A DNA stretch of 29,920 nucleotides, taken from positions 1-29,920 of the forward strand of contig JAKARU010000002.1 in assembly GCA_021819225.1 (NCBI GenBank), read 5' to 3'. The position numbers were made by a program, and so were the translations under genes. Positions 1 through 7,974 of this stretch are shown here, one piece after another (positions within the stretch are counted from its first letter, which is position 1; each line of letters opens with the position of its first letter). The notes under the pieces are model-generated. The model was given only the letters and a program-made list of their open reading frames with translations. It did no database searches and was not told the DNA's origin. Origin of the DNA: Thermoplasmata archaeon (GTDB lineage: Archaea > Thermoplasmatota > Thermoplasmata > Thermoplasmatales > Thermoplasmataceae).

Positions 1-185
1 GTGACAGAAAAATTATAATTTCCAGGGAGATCCATGGCTTTGAAAACCACGTTCCCATTATCCACACGATATAAAGGCTCCTCGTTAATATCATGAATAC
101 TATGCATTCCTGCTGCAGCTATTCCAGCTGTAACAGTGAAACATAAGACCACCAGGATAACATTGATTTTGTACAGATTTCTCAC
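1..185 (-). CDS. Secreted or membrane-anchored protein, N-terminal part (runs off left edge)
   Basis: An open minus-strand frame enters the window at its left edge; about 61 codons are visible. The GTG start at 185-183 begins with a short basic stretch (MRNLYK) followed by a hydrophobic run ending in small residues (about residues 8-26, ending GIAAAG), the pattern of a signal peptide or N-terminal membrane anchor. The rest is polar and looks like the start of an extracellular domain. A TATA-like stretch at 205-217 (minus strand) is centred about 26 bases before this GTG, which fits a leaderless transcript and is why I chose it; an in-frame TTG at 200 is the alternative. The short plus-strand ORF over the same region (136-318) has no supporting features. 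The product cannot be named from this fragment. Confidence 0.6.
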   Translation of the reverse strand, partial: MRNLYKINVILVVLCFTVTAGIAAAGMHSIHDINEEPLYRVDNGNVVFKAMDLPGNYNFSV

Positions 186-204
186 TTTAGAGCATGTCAA
201 ACTC

Positions 205-217
205 GCATATAAAAAAT
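205..217 (-). promoter_or_regulatory. TATA-like promoter element for the left-edge gene
   Basis: An A/T-only stretch, read on the minus strand as T-rich then TATAT, lies about 26 bases upstream of the GTG at 185. That is the usual archaeal TATA-box-to-start distance for a leaderless mRNA. The promoter role is inferred from spacing and composition only. Confidence 0.45.
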
Positions 218-250
218 ATTCAGTGAATTTTGGATCACATAAAAGACTGA

Positions 251-1408
251 TTACAACCTGTCACACAGGGCAAACTCAGAACCGATGCGAAACAGATAAC
301 CGGTTTTTGTGCCCGTAAGATAATTTTCGAAACGCCTTTTTTCTCCATAATAATCCTGAGATTCATATCTAAGAAATAGCCTTCCATATTCTGATCCCTT
401 GAGGTCACTTATAATTTTTTCAGAATCTGAAATTTTCCTTACCTGAAAATATTCTCCCATGGGGTTATCTTTTACGTCTGATGCAGCAAATATGGATTTC
501 TTCTTCTCTCTTTGAACAAGATGCATGCCCATGTCTCTACAGTATTCACTTTCCAGCCCTGAATAAAAAAGCGAAGAATCAGGGATGAAGATGATATCGG
601 ACCATCCTCCGGGTTTTTCATACTGAATCTGCCTTGAAGACGTGAAACGATTTCCGTCTGGAAGCATGACTGCAGAATATATACGTTTTTCCTGACTGTA
701 ACTGGTTAACCGGTGAATAGAACCATTCAGTGAGATGTATTCGAGTTCTCCCTCCAGTGCATTGAGTTTGTCCTGCCTGATCATTGGTGGAAGATCGAAC
801 ACGAATTTCGGGTTGCGTTCTCTGAATATATCCATTATGTCCAGAGGGTTTGGCTGTAGTTCTTCCAGAGTTCTCTCGTTTACAGATTTTCCCCTTAAGG
901 GATCTGAAAATACAGTATCAAAGTCAAGTCTGTTTGGATTTATGTTAAAAATATCGTTATTTAGAAAGGCTGCACCGGATTCGTAGACCTTTGCATTAAT
1001 TCTTGACATGAGAAAACGATCCTTATCCCTCTCAATGCCTGAAACTCTCGAATATTTGGAGAAAAATATGGACTGCATCCCCGAACCCGAGCCTATATCA
1101 ATTATGACTCTTCCATCCAGTTTTTTAGCACGGTAAATTGCAGATACTTCCGGTGTAGAATAGGATGCTGAATAAGGGTCCATCCACAGTCGATCATACC
1201 GTGTGAACCGGTTCCTGATTCTGATCCTGGCCCTTGCAACTTCTATCAACTCAGATAGATTCCCTGAGGTTTTCCCTAACTTCTTTGCAATTTCCCTATC
1301 GTCTAACCCATTTCTGATCATGTGGATCATGTTTGTGATTATTTCATCCTGATGTAATCTGAATGTTGAATCACTTTCAACTTTTTCCAGCAAAGAAGTA
1401 CGGTTCAA
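251..1408 (-). CDS. Class I SAM-dependent methyltransferase, THUMP-like family
   Basis: The 385-residue protein contains a Rossmann-fold methyltransferase core: motif I is IDIGSGSGMQ at about residues 103-112, followed by an acidic GIERD at 124-128 that would contact the SAM ribose. Upstream, LWMDPYSASYSTPEVSA and a YRA segment match the entry to the core in the PG_1098/THUMP-like methyltransferase family, and SDPLRG (168-173) followed by NPLDIMDIF sits where that family has a DPxRR motif. Residues 35-60 resemble a small helix-turn-helix. The C-terminal 130 residues would be the ferredoxin/THUMP-like part. The substrate is unknown; RNA is plausible for the family. The TTG start at 1408 is supported by a TATA-like ATATATTAATA about 28 bases upstream; the first in-frame ATG is 26 codons further in. 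It is a monocistronic minus-strand gene. Confidence 0.75.
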   Translation of the reverse strand: MNRTSLLEKVESDSTFRLHQDEIITNMIHMIRNGLDDREIAKKLGKTSGNLSELIEVARARIRIRNRFTRYDRLWMDPYSASYSTPEVSAIYRAKKLDGRVIIDIGSGSGMQSIFFSKYSRVSGIERDKDRFLMSRINAKVYESGAAFLNNDIFNINPNRLDFDTVFSDPLRGKSVNERTLEELQPNPLDIMDIFRERNPKFVFDLPPMIRQDKLNALEGELEYISLNGSIHRLTSYSQEKRIYSAVMLPDGNRFTSSRQIQYEKPGGWSDIIFIPDSSLFYSGLESEYCRDMGMHLVQREKKKSIFAASDVKDNPMGEYFQVRKISDSEKIISDLKGSEYGRLFLRYESQDYYGEKRRFENYLTGTKTGYLFRIGSEFALCDRL

Positions 1409-2262
1409 ACAATTTCCTTATACTTATGCATTATTAATATATCTCGCATTCCCTCGATACTGAAAAAATTGTATCACCATAAGAAATGTACTGGAAATGA
1501 CATTCAAAATTATTTTTGAATAATGGTTTATCTGAACACGAGGAGGAGTGCAGACATAGTGTATTTTTCGTTTTTAAACTAACTCTCTGCCGGATATTGA
1601 CTTTTCTCATGATTTCATTCAACACAGGTGAATTTCTTCTGGGGAAATGATGCATAATCTAATGCCAGGGTTGCTTCCCCTCATCCTTTTTGAATTATCC
1701 GTCCTCATTACCCCGGCCTTCAATTGTTGTTATCTGTCAATGCAGTGCTAAACACTAAAAGTTACCATGAATACTTTTCCGACACCTGATGACCCCAGGG
1801 GATTCATGATATGCCGGTGAAAATGTAAAATTTAGAACCTATCCAGAGCGTGTACTCCTCACATTTCGAGATGAAAAACCCCTGTTCAGGATTCGTGATG
1901 CGTGATTCAGAAGGTTTGCAATTTCTTTAATGCTTCTCGATGGTTCAGCATTCATGGGGAGATTAGATGATTTGAGATGTATTCATATTCATGATCATCG
2001 AGCAACACTCAATTGAATTCCCTCTAAAAATTCGCTTGCTCCAGGCAATAACAGGTATTCATGACCGTCAGGTGTCATCTTTCATAAACTTTTTCCGGCC
2101 CACGTAATTGCGCTTATCATTATCCAAATAAGACGACAACGAATGGTCTCTGTTTTGTATTCATGATCATCTTTTTTTTACTCCGATGAACTATTGAAAA
2201 TAATCACGCAAATTGGAAATTTTAGTCATTTAATTTTCCTGTTGAGGAAAGTAAAAACTTAA
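1409..2262. other. Long intergenic region with dispersed short repeats, no supported gene
   Basis: About 850 bases separate two divergently transcribed genes, far more than any other gap here. I find no convincing protein or tRNA in either strand; a 73-codon minus ORF at 1434-1655 has no recognisable features. The region repeatedly carries the words GTATTCATG and ATTCATGAT: at 1766-1774 (inverted), 1802-1810, 1979-1986, 1987-1999, 2055-2063 and 2157-2171. The 13-mer ATTCATGATCATC occurs exactly twice (1987-1999 and 2159-2171). GACACCTGAYG occurs as an inverted pair (1781-1791 and 2066-2076). The two ends should hold the promoters of the methyltransferase gene and hemA. It may be a decayed gene or element, or a regulatory or small-RNA region. 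Confidence 0.6.
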
Positions 2263-3594
2263 TTGCCGATTAAGAATACAGGTTCATTCGATGAATTAGT
2301 GAGGGGGGATTATGTGTTAGTGTCTGATTTAAAAATAATAATGTGGGATTTCAGGGCAGGTGACAACTCACTTGAAAAGATACTTAAACTTGATGATGAT
2401 GAAATTCAGTCTAGGCTATCTCAAAAGAACGTTGAGAAGAGGATAATACTCAGGACATGTAACAGACTTGAAATTTATTATGATGCTGATGTAATTTTTG
2501 ATGATGAGAATGTGTTTCCTGCCTCTAAATTTATGAGAGGAGAGGGTGCCATCATGCATATTCTGAGAGTGTCGGCAGGATTGGAATCCATGTCCGTTGG
2601 CGAAAATGAAATCCTGAGGCAGATCAAGGAGGCTATGGAAAAGTCGATCAAGGAGGGAAGAAGCAACAAATTCCTATCGATGGTATTCCACAGGGCAATC
2701 AAGCTTGGCAAGGAGATCAGGGAAAGAACTGAGATTTCCCACGGAAAGGTTTCAATACCGTCAATTATGATTGACCAGATAGGAAAGAGAGGACTCATTT
2801 CTGATAAACGTATTGGGATAGTTGGAACAGGAAAGATGGCCGCCACCATTGTAAAGTACCTTAAGAAAGAGGAGAATGCAGTAATAACTATTTACGGAAG
2901 GAATGATGAGGCTGGAAAGGAACTTGCAGATCTATTTAGTGTAAATTTCAGGAAGACTCTTGATATTCCGGTCATTATAGAAGAAAGCGATGTAATAATT
3001 ACGGCCACCACATCTAAGACAATACTGATTGACAGGATGGAAATTGAAAATATCAAGAAAAGAGTTCTTCTTGTTGATATTTCCAATCCAAAGAACATTG
3101 ATGAGAATTTTATCAATCCAACTGTGGAACTCTTAAATCTCGAAATGGCAAACCAGATAATGGAGGAGAACCGGAAAAGGAAGGAAAAGGATATTGTCCT
3201 TGCTGAGGAAATAATAAAGAAGGAAATGAATAAAATATATGCAAAGATCGCTGAGGGTGAGATAGAAGGCTATATTTCAGAGATTTACGGGAAGGCCAGG
3301 GAGGTACTTCAGGATGAAATTACGAGGTATAATGCGGCTGTTAACGCAGGGCACGATCCTTCCGAAACACTGACTGCGATGGGAAATTCATTCATAAACA
3401 AGATACTGGCACCCCAAACCCTTACCCTGAAGAGGATGATAAGAGAAGGCAAGACCGAGAGTGTAAGGGATTATCTGGACTCTGCCTCCGACTTCAGTGA
3501 TGAGGATTCATATCAGAAAGATTTTTTCTCTGAAGATCCAAAAGAAAGCCAAAGTCAACAACCCCAAAATCATCAGTTATCCCAAACGCTCTGA
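2263..3594 (+). CDS. hemA: Glutamyl-tRNA reductase
   Basis: Reduces glutamyl-tRNA(Glu) to glutamate-1-semialdehyde with NADPH, the first committed step of C5-pathway tetrapyrrole synthesis. The N-terminal catalytic domain has the thioester-forming Cys66 in RTCNRLEIYY and the family signature SVGENEILRQIK (about residues 110-121). The Rossmann domain carries GIVGTGKMA (about 185-193), followed by a helical dimerisation domain. The length of 443 is slightly above the usual, because of a Ser/Gln/Asp-rich tail; residues 411-443 lie over the 3' end of the opposite-strand phosphoesterase gene. The TTG start at 2263 has an ATTTAATTTT stretch about 30 bases upstream. GTG codons at 2314 and 2320, just after a GGGGGGAT stretch, are real alternatives, because HemA proteins usually begin close to the segment starting near residue 18. 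Confidence 0.93.
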   Translation: MPIKNTGSFDELVRGDYVLVSDLKIIMWDFRAGDNSLEKILKLDDDEIQSRLSQKNVEKRIILRTCNRLEIYYDADVIFDDENVFPASKFMRGEGAIMHILRVSAGLESMSVGENEILRQIKEAMEKSIKEGRSNKFLSMVFHRAIKLGKEIRERTEISHGKVSIPSIMIDQIGKRGLISDKRIGIVGTGKMAATIVKYLKKEENAVITIYGRNDEAGKELADLFSVNFRKTLDIPVIIEESDVIITATTSKTILIDRMEIENIKKRVLLVDISNPKNIDENFINPTVELLNLEMANQIMEENRKRKEKDIVLAEEIIKKEMNKIYAKIAEGEIEGYISEIYGKAREVLQDEITRYNAAVNAGHDPSETLTAMGNSFINKILAPQTLTLKRMIREGKTESVRDYLDSASDFSDEDSYQKDFFSEDPKESQSQQPQNHQLSQTL

Positions 3595-4249
3595 ATTTCT
3601 TATCTTTTATTTCCTTCAGGGATGGGGTGAAATGGTCATCGCTCAAAAGTGACTGGGTTATGTCTGTGCCTGAGGAAAAAAAACTCATTGCAGGAGTGAT
3701 GAGTACGTGTTCATCAGGACCATAAACGAATGCAGGGAGCTTGAATATACCTCCGACCCTGTCCCTGAGGACTATCGAGGGATGTTCATGTCCCAGGATT
3801 GTAATTTTCCTGATTCCAAGATTCCTGTCGCCATGATATATATAATATCTCTCATCCTCATAGACATCCAGGCCGCTTATACCTCGCTTGCTCAGAATTG
3901 TTTGAAGGTAATTATCGTGATTTCCACGAATGAATATCAGATCGGTTTGTGATGAAAAACGATCGATAAAATGAATCACGTCCTCCCATTCCTGAGGAAG
4001 ATTCCTCTTGAATTCCTGCTTGAAGTCCCCGTTTATGAACAGATGTTCAGGTTCATATCTCTCTATAATCTTCTCCACAATTCCTTCCACGTGGTCCCTT
4101 TGCAATTTTGGAAGGAATAACCCATTCAGGTTCATTTCCTCCTCAAATCCCAGGTGTAGATCTGAGATTACGGCTGATGAGATGTCAGAAAGATATACGC
4201 AGTAAAGATCAGTGATGTAAACACTCTTTTCAACTTCAATTTCCTTCAA
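3494..4249 (-). CDS. Metallophosphoesterase, archaeal SbcD-related family
   Basis: A calcineurin-like phosphoesterase of about 251 residues. The metal-binding motifs appear in order: SDLHLG (D30, H32), NGDF, RGNHDN and GHEH. This small stand-alone form matches the archaeal SbcD-related putative phosphoesterases; its substrate is not known. The reading frame stays open up to 4486, but that would run across the pheS start on the opposite strand and add a non-homologous-looking leader. I chose TTG at 4249 because AAGG lies six bases upstream and the family normally begins about 30 residues before the first motif; TTG at 4297 is another option. The 3' end overlaps the hemA 3' end by 101 bases in convergent orientation. 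A TATA-like stretch shared with the pheS promoter region (4300-4320) lies upstream. Confidence 0.85.
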   Translation of the reverse strand: MKEIEVEKSVYITDLYCVYLSDISSAVISDLHLGFEEEMNLNGLFLPKLQRDHVEGIVEKIIERYEPEHLFINGDFKQEFKRNLPQEWEDVIHFIDRFSSQTDLIFIRGNHDNYLQTILSKRGISGLDVYEDERYYIYHGDRNLGIRKITILGHEHPSIVLRDRVGGIFKLPAFVYGPDEHVLITPAMSFFSSGTDITQSLLSDDHFTPSLKEIKDKKFRAFGITDDFGVVDFGFLLDLQRKNLSDMNPHH

Positions 4250-4299
4250 TTCATACCTTGAATGGAAATGGTGGTTATAACCTTGCCATTTCCACAAAT

Positions 4300-4320
4300 G
4301 CCAGTATAAAGTTTTTAAAT
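4300..4320. promoter_or_regulatory. Divergent promoter region, pheS and phosphoesterase
   Basis: The stretch has AT-rich elements usable on both strands. On the plus strand GTTTTTAAAT (4311-4320) is centred about 26 bases before the pheS GTG at 4341, the spacing of a leaderless archaeal promoter. On the minus strand the same bases (TTTAAAAA, CTTTATAC) precede the phosphoesterase. The assignment is from spacing and composition. Confidence 0.5.
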
Positions 4321-4340
4321 GACAATATTCTAACAGGAAT

Positions 4341-5816
4341 GTGGAACTGAGTGAAACTGAGGTAAAGGTCCTGAAAAGCATCGTGGGATCAGGTGAGATT
4401 CCTGAAACTGAAATCCTTGACATTGCAGACAGTCCGGAATTGATAAGAAGTGCAGTATCATGGCTCGAAAGAAAAGGGCTGATCAAGGTTGATTTTCAGG
4501 AATCCGAGGAATACATTCCAAGAGAGGAGGCAATAAGGTATAACCAGATCGGGCTTCCAGAGGAAAGGGCTCTTTCAATAATTGAACGTGAAGGTAAAGC
4601 ATCACTCGGTGAGTTGATTGAAACTCTCGGAGAGAACGAGGGTAAAATTGCTGTGTCCCAGCTCGCGAAGATGGGAATAAAACCGGAGAAAGGGATTCTC
4701 ATATCGGTTAATACAGGTGATGCAACAAACAGGATATCTAAAAGAAGAATGATCCTGCAGAGCATCATCAATGGCGATGAGATCAAACCGGAATGGAATG
4801 AGGAACTCCAGAACCTGTTAAAAAGATCGGGAATACTGGAAAAAAGGACAAGGAGGATCAGGACTCTATCCCTTACCCAGGATGGAGTCAGGGAGGTAAA
4901 GGAGAATGATTTTGCAAATACGGTAGGTGAACTCACTCCAGAAATGATATCCAGTGGTGAGTTCAGGAATGTGAAATTCAGGTCCTATGATCTCAATCTC
5001 CCAGGTGAAAGGAAGGAAAGACATGGATACCACCCCCTGACAGTACTGATTGATCAGATAAGGACAATTTTTACATCCCTTGGATTCACGGAGGTAAGGG
5101 ATGATTATATTGAATACACCGGATGGAACATGGACGCGCTTTTCATCCCCCAGAATCACCCTGCAAGGGAGATGCAGGACACGTTCTATATAGAGAGAAA
5201 AACAGATGCAGAGATCGATCCAGAGTACCTTAAGCTGTTTGAGAGAGCAGGCAAGATCCACAGGGAAGGGACAAGAGGCCACACGGGCTGGGGTGGCGAA
5301 TGGACAATGGATGATGCCCTTAAAACTGTTCTCAGAACCCATACAACAGCAAGCTCAATGAGATCCCTTTGGAAAGAGCCGGATGTCGAGAAAGCGGTTT
5401 TCTCGGTTGACAGGATATTCAGGCACGAAAGCGTTGACTGGAAACACCTGGCAGAGTTCCACCAGGTGGAGGGGGCTATTTACAGCAGGGATGCAAATCT
5501 CAGAACCCTTATATGGGTTATGAAGAAATTCTATGGTTCCCTTGGATTTGACAGCATTGAACTGATCCCGTCATATTATCCGTATACAGAACCCAGCATG
5601 GACGTAATAGCACAGATAGATGGAAAGGAGGTTGAACTTGGAGGATCCGGGGTGATCCGGCAGGAAGTCAGGGAAATTCTGGGCCTGAAATATCCAGTAG
5701 TTGCATGGGGACTCGGTCTTGAAAGACTGGCCATGCTTTATAACGAACTTACTGACATTCGTGAGATTTACAATAGTGACCTCATGTGGCTCAGAAATTA
5801 TAAGATCAGGGTTTAA
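4341..5816 (+). CDS. pheS: Phenylalanine-tRNA ligase alpha subunit
   Basis: Catalytic subunit of the (alpha-beta)2 PheRS, charging tRNA(Phe) with phenylalanine. The first 200 residues contain winged-helix-like segments typical of archaeal/eukaryotic PheS. The class II catalytic domain follows: HPAREMQDTFYI, motif 2 around FRHESVDWKHLAEFHQVEG, ELGGSGVIRQEV, and motif 3 GLGLERLAML near the C-terminus. The 491-residue length is normal for the archaeal form. The GTG start is at the right distance from a TATA-like element (4311-4320) with no Shine-Dalgarno site, so the mRNA is probably leaderless. The beta-subunit gene is not in the window. The stop codon abuts, with no spacer, the stop of the convergent amidohydrolase gene. 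Confidence 0.95.
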   Translation: MELSETEVKVLKSIVGSGEIPETEILDIADSPELIRSAVSWLERKGLIKVDFQESEEYIPREEAIRYNQIGLPEERALSIIEREGKASLGELIETLGENEGKIAVSQLAKMGIKPEKGILISVNTGDATNRISKRRMILQSIINGDEIKPEWNEELQNLLKRSGILEKRTRRIRTLSLTQDGVREVKENDFANTVGELTPEMISSGEFRNVKFRSYDLNLPGERKERHGYHPLTVLIDQIRTIFTSLGFTEVRDDYIEYTGWNMDALFIPQNHPAREMQDTFYIERKTDAEIDPEYLKLFERAGKIHREGTRGHTGWGGEWTMDDALKTVLRTHTTASSMRSLWKEPDVEKAVFSVDRIFRHESVDWKHLAEFHQVEGAIYSRDANLRTLIWVMKKFYGSLGFDSIELIPSYYPYTEPSMDVIAQIDGKEVELGGSGVIRQEVREILGLKYPVVAWGLGLERLAMLYNELTDIREIYNSDLMWLRNYKIRV

Positions 5817-7109
5817 TCAGAAATTCTCCCTTATCCATCCAGCTGATCTTTTATACTCCTTCTCAACAGTATCGTCCATCCTGAAATCCTTCCTGATGAA
5901 ATTTCCTCCAATGACAATATCCCTTATTGCGGAGGGAGACATGCTGTATATCAGATCGTTCACGAAATTACCCCTCCTTGACTGGTTCATTGAGTAGTTA
6001 TCCCCGTCTATGATGAGAAAGTCAGCAGGGGCCCCGACTGCTATGCTACCCAGGTTTGGCAATCCGGTACTCCGTCCACCGCCTTCGGTCAGCATCCTGT
6101 AAACCTGTGAGGAATCTATCACGGATGCATCCCATCTGCTGTTCTTTATGGCCAGTGCTCCGTTCTTTGCAGTCTCCAGGATATTCAGTGAATTATTGCT
6201 CCCATTGCTGTCTGTTCCAATGCCGATGTTTGCACCTGCCTCAATCAGCTCTGGAATTGCCGGGACTCCACCCACCCCAAGTTTGTGGTTGCTTACTGAA
6301 TTCCATGACACATTTCCCCTTACCTTTCCAATTTTTTCGATTTCTTCCTTTGTGAGCCAGACACAGTGGGCCATATTGGTGCGTTCATCAATTATATTAT
6401 TATCGAGGAGATCCCTTGCCGGACGCTTATTCTTGACTTTCATGTAGTCATAGACCTCCTTTCGCGTTTCTGCTAGATGCATATGGAGAGTACATTCATG
6501 CTTCCGTGATATGTCACTGGCACTCCGGATATTTTCCATTGAAGCCACATATACTCCCTGAACTCCTATGGAGGGGTAGACAAGATCGTATTCATTGCTC
6601 CCCGAGAAATTGTGTATAAATTCCTCTGCGTTTTCAAGAGGGTTCCCATTTTGAGTCGTCTTATCCTGATCCAGGGTAACCCATGACAGAAAACCCCTAA
6701 TGCCCATTTTTGTTACAGCCTCGGCAATAACATCTTCAGAATAATACAGATCCATGAATGATGTGATCCCGTTCATAAGCATCTCGTAGATGCCGACAAC
6801 AGAGCTGTGATAGATGTCGTTCCTGGACCTCTCCTTATCCAGCTTGAATGTCCTGTTCAGGAATTCATCAAGATTTACATCATCCAGCATACCCCTGAAC
6901 CTTGACATTGCAACATGAGAGTGCGTGTTGACAAACCCCGGCACAAGATAGAGACTGGAAATGCCTTCCGCTTCACGAATTGATGAAATGCAACCATCCT
7001 TTATCCCTATATCGACAGGTTTTATTTCACGTGATGTTGAATCATAAACATTCACTGCTTCAATCGAAGAACATTTTTCAAACATATCATTCGAGAGTCC
7101 CGACCTCAT
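5817..7109 (-). CDS. mtaD: Amidohydrolase, 5-methylthioadenosine/S-adenosylhomocysteine deaminase family
   Basis: A 430-residue metal-dependent deaminase of the TRZ/ATZ-MTA/SAH deaminase group, expected to deaminate methylthioadenosine, S-adenosylhomocysteine or 5'-deoxyadenosine in SAM by-product recycling. Metal and catalytic residues are visible in order: NTHSHVAMS (H63, H65), HMHLAETR (H211, E214), MAHCVWL (H248) and GIGTDSNGSNN (D300). The C-terminus has the usual GAPADFLIID beta-sandwich return. It is the last gene of a seven-gene minus-strand run; its ATG at 7109 lies 23 bases inside the preceding membrane-protein gene, and ATG at 7085 (two bases after that gene's stop) is an alternative. 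Exact substrate preference cannot be read from sequence. A guanine- or cytosine-deaminase-like activity is less likely but possible. Confidence 0.85.
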   Translation of the reverse strand: MRSGLSNDMFEKCSSIEAVNVYDSTSREIKPVDIGIKDGCISSIREAEGISSLYLVPGFVNTHSHVAMSRFRGMLDDVNLDEFLNRTFKLDKERSRNDIYHSSVVGIYEMLMNGITSFMDLYYSEDVIAEAVTKMGIRGFLSWVTLDQDKTTQNGNPLENAEEFIHNFSGSNEYDLVYPSIGVQGVYVASMENIRSASDISRKHECTLHMHLAETRKEVYDYMKVKNKRPARDLLDNNIIDERTNMAHCVWLTKEEIEKIGKVRGNVSWNSVSNHKLGVGGVPAIPELIEAGANIGIGTDSNGSNNSLNILETAKNGALAIKNSRWDASVIDSSQVYRMLTEGGGRSTGLPNLGSIAVGAPADFLIIDGDNYSMNQSRRGNFVNDLIYSMSPSAIRDIVIGGNFIRKDFRMDDTVEKEYKRSAGWIRENF

Positions 7110-7974
7110 AATTATCTTTCTTGTTTCCCATTCGCATAATAACTACAATTGAAACCAGTGATACAGCCATCAGTAGAATCCCATAATAACAGTATGAGAT
7201 CTGATTCATAACAAGCGTTAATACCAGTGCACCTATCCCGCCGATCATTATGGGATACGCCATGTTTTCCAGCGGCTGACGATTTATACGGTTGTTCTCA
7301 AGGTACAGTCGGGCAATGAAACTGATAATAGAAATTGAAAATGTGATGATCAGCATGTTAGTTATGAATGCAACCGGCGTGATAATTAGCGTTATGAACT
7401 CAAAGCCCTGGGATGCCAGGATGTAAACATTGAAAAATATCAGTTCACCGATTCCCATGTAAGAAGAATAAAACGGTGAAATGTGGATGTTTGGATATAA
7501 CTCGGAAAACAGGTCGGAAAAGGTTCTTCTGAGAGAAAGTGCTGCAATGAAATAAATTGTGGATATTGAAGATCCTATCAGGTAACCCAAAACACCCTGA
7601 GGACTCTTGCTCATGACACCCTCAACTATTAATGGAAACGCAATAGCAGAGGAGATCGTGAATGAAATGATAATGAGATCAGATGTTTTCATGGGAAATG
7701 AAAAAAGTCCCGAAAGGAATGAAGAGGTATGCTGCACTATCATCAGTTCCGAGATGAGAACGTACATCAGACCTATTATGATTGCAACAGGATATACAAG
7801 CCTCCTTATGCGCAGTGGCGATACGTATTTCAACAATGGAAGGATGAAGAAGATATACCACAATGAATCCCAGTATGAGAATTCTTTCGGGATTTCATAG
7901 GCAAACATGGATATTGATGGAGCAAGAATGAGGAAATTCAATATAAATTTTAGAAATTTTTCCCGCTCCATCAT
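7087..7974 (-). CDS. Polytopic membrane protein of the MoxR/DUF58 operon, function unknown
   Basis: The 295-residue protein is almost entirely hydrophobic, with about eight or nine membrane-spanning stretches (roughly residues 9-27, 38-52, 60-80, 98-120, 128-148, 175-225 holding two or three, 243-262 and 264-283). No catalytic motif or known transporter signature is apparent. The ATG overlaps the DUF58 stop in an ATGA arrangement, with GGTG just upstream, so it is translationally coupled to that gene. MoxR-DUF58 operons in other prokaryotes commonly encode an integral membrane protein that forms a complex with the DUF58 protein; this gene sits in that position, but its family is not recognised. 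Confidence 0.8.
   Translation of the reverse strand: MMEREKFLKFILNFLILAPSISMFAYEIPKEFSYWDSLWYIFFILPLLKYVSPLRIRRLVYPVAIIIGLMYVLISELMIVQHTSSFLSGLFSFPMKTSDLIIISFTISSAIAFPLIVEGVMSKSPQGVLGYLIGSSISTIYFIAALSLRRTFSDLFSELYPNIHISPFYSSYMGIGELIFFNVYILASQGFEFITLIITPVAFITNMLIITFSISIISFIARLYLENNRINRQPLENMAYPIMIGGIGALVLTLVMNQISYCYYGILLMAVSLVSIVVIMRMGNKKDNYEVGTLE

Noticed and set aside
136..318. 60-codon plus-strand ORF at the left edge
   Set aside because: It lies across the signal-peptide coding region of the minus-strand left-edge gene and over the 3' end of the methyltransferase gene, with no motif or ribosome-binding site.
1434..1655. 73-codon minus-strand ORF in the long gap
   Set aside because: No recognisable domain, no ribosome-binding site, and a composition unlike its neighbours; it cannot be supported as a gene.
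1765..2171. Possible CRISPR array
   Set aside because: The repeated words are only 9-15 bases long, in both orientations and irregularly spaced, so they do not form repeats with regular spacers.
1409..2262. Possible tRNA or full box C/D RNA in the long gap
   Set aside because: No cloverleaf arms or T-loop consensus could be found, and no complete C-D'-C'-D set could be assembled from the ATGATCA-like words.
4250..4486. N-terminal extension of the phosphoesterase up to 4486
   Set aside because: It would overlap the pheS start and promoter on the other strand, and the added residues do not resemble the family; TTG 4249 fits better.
5810..5822. Terminator between pheS and the amidohydrolase gene
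   Set aside because: The two stops abut with no spacer, so no separate terminator can be placed between them.
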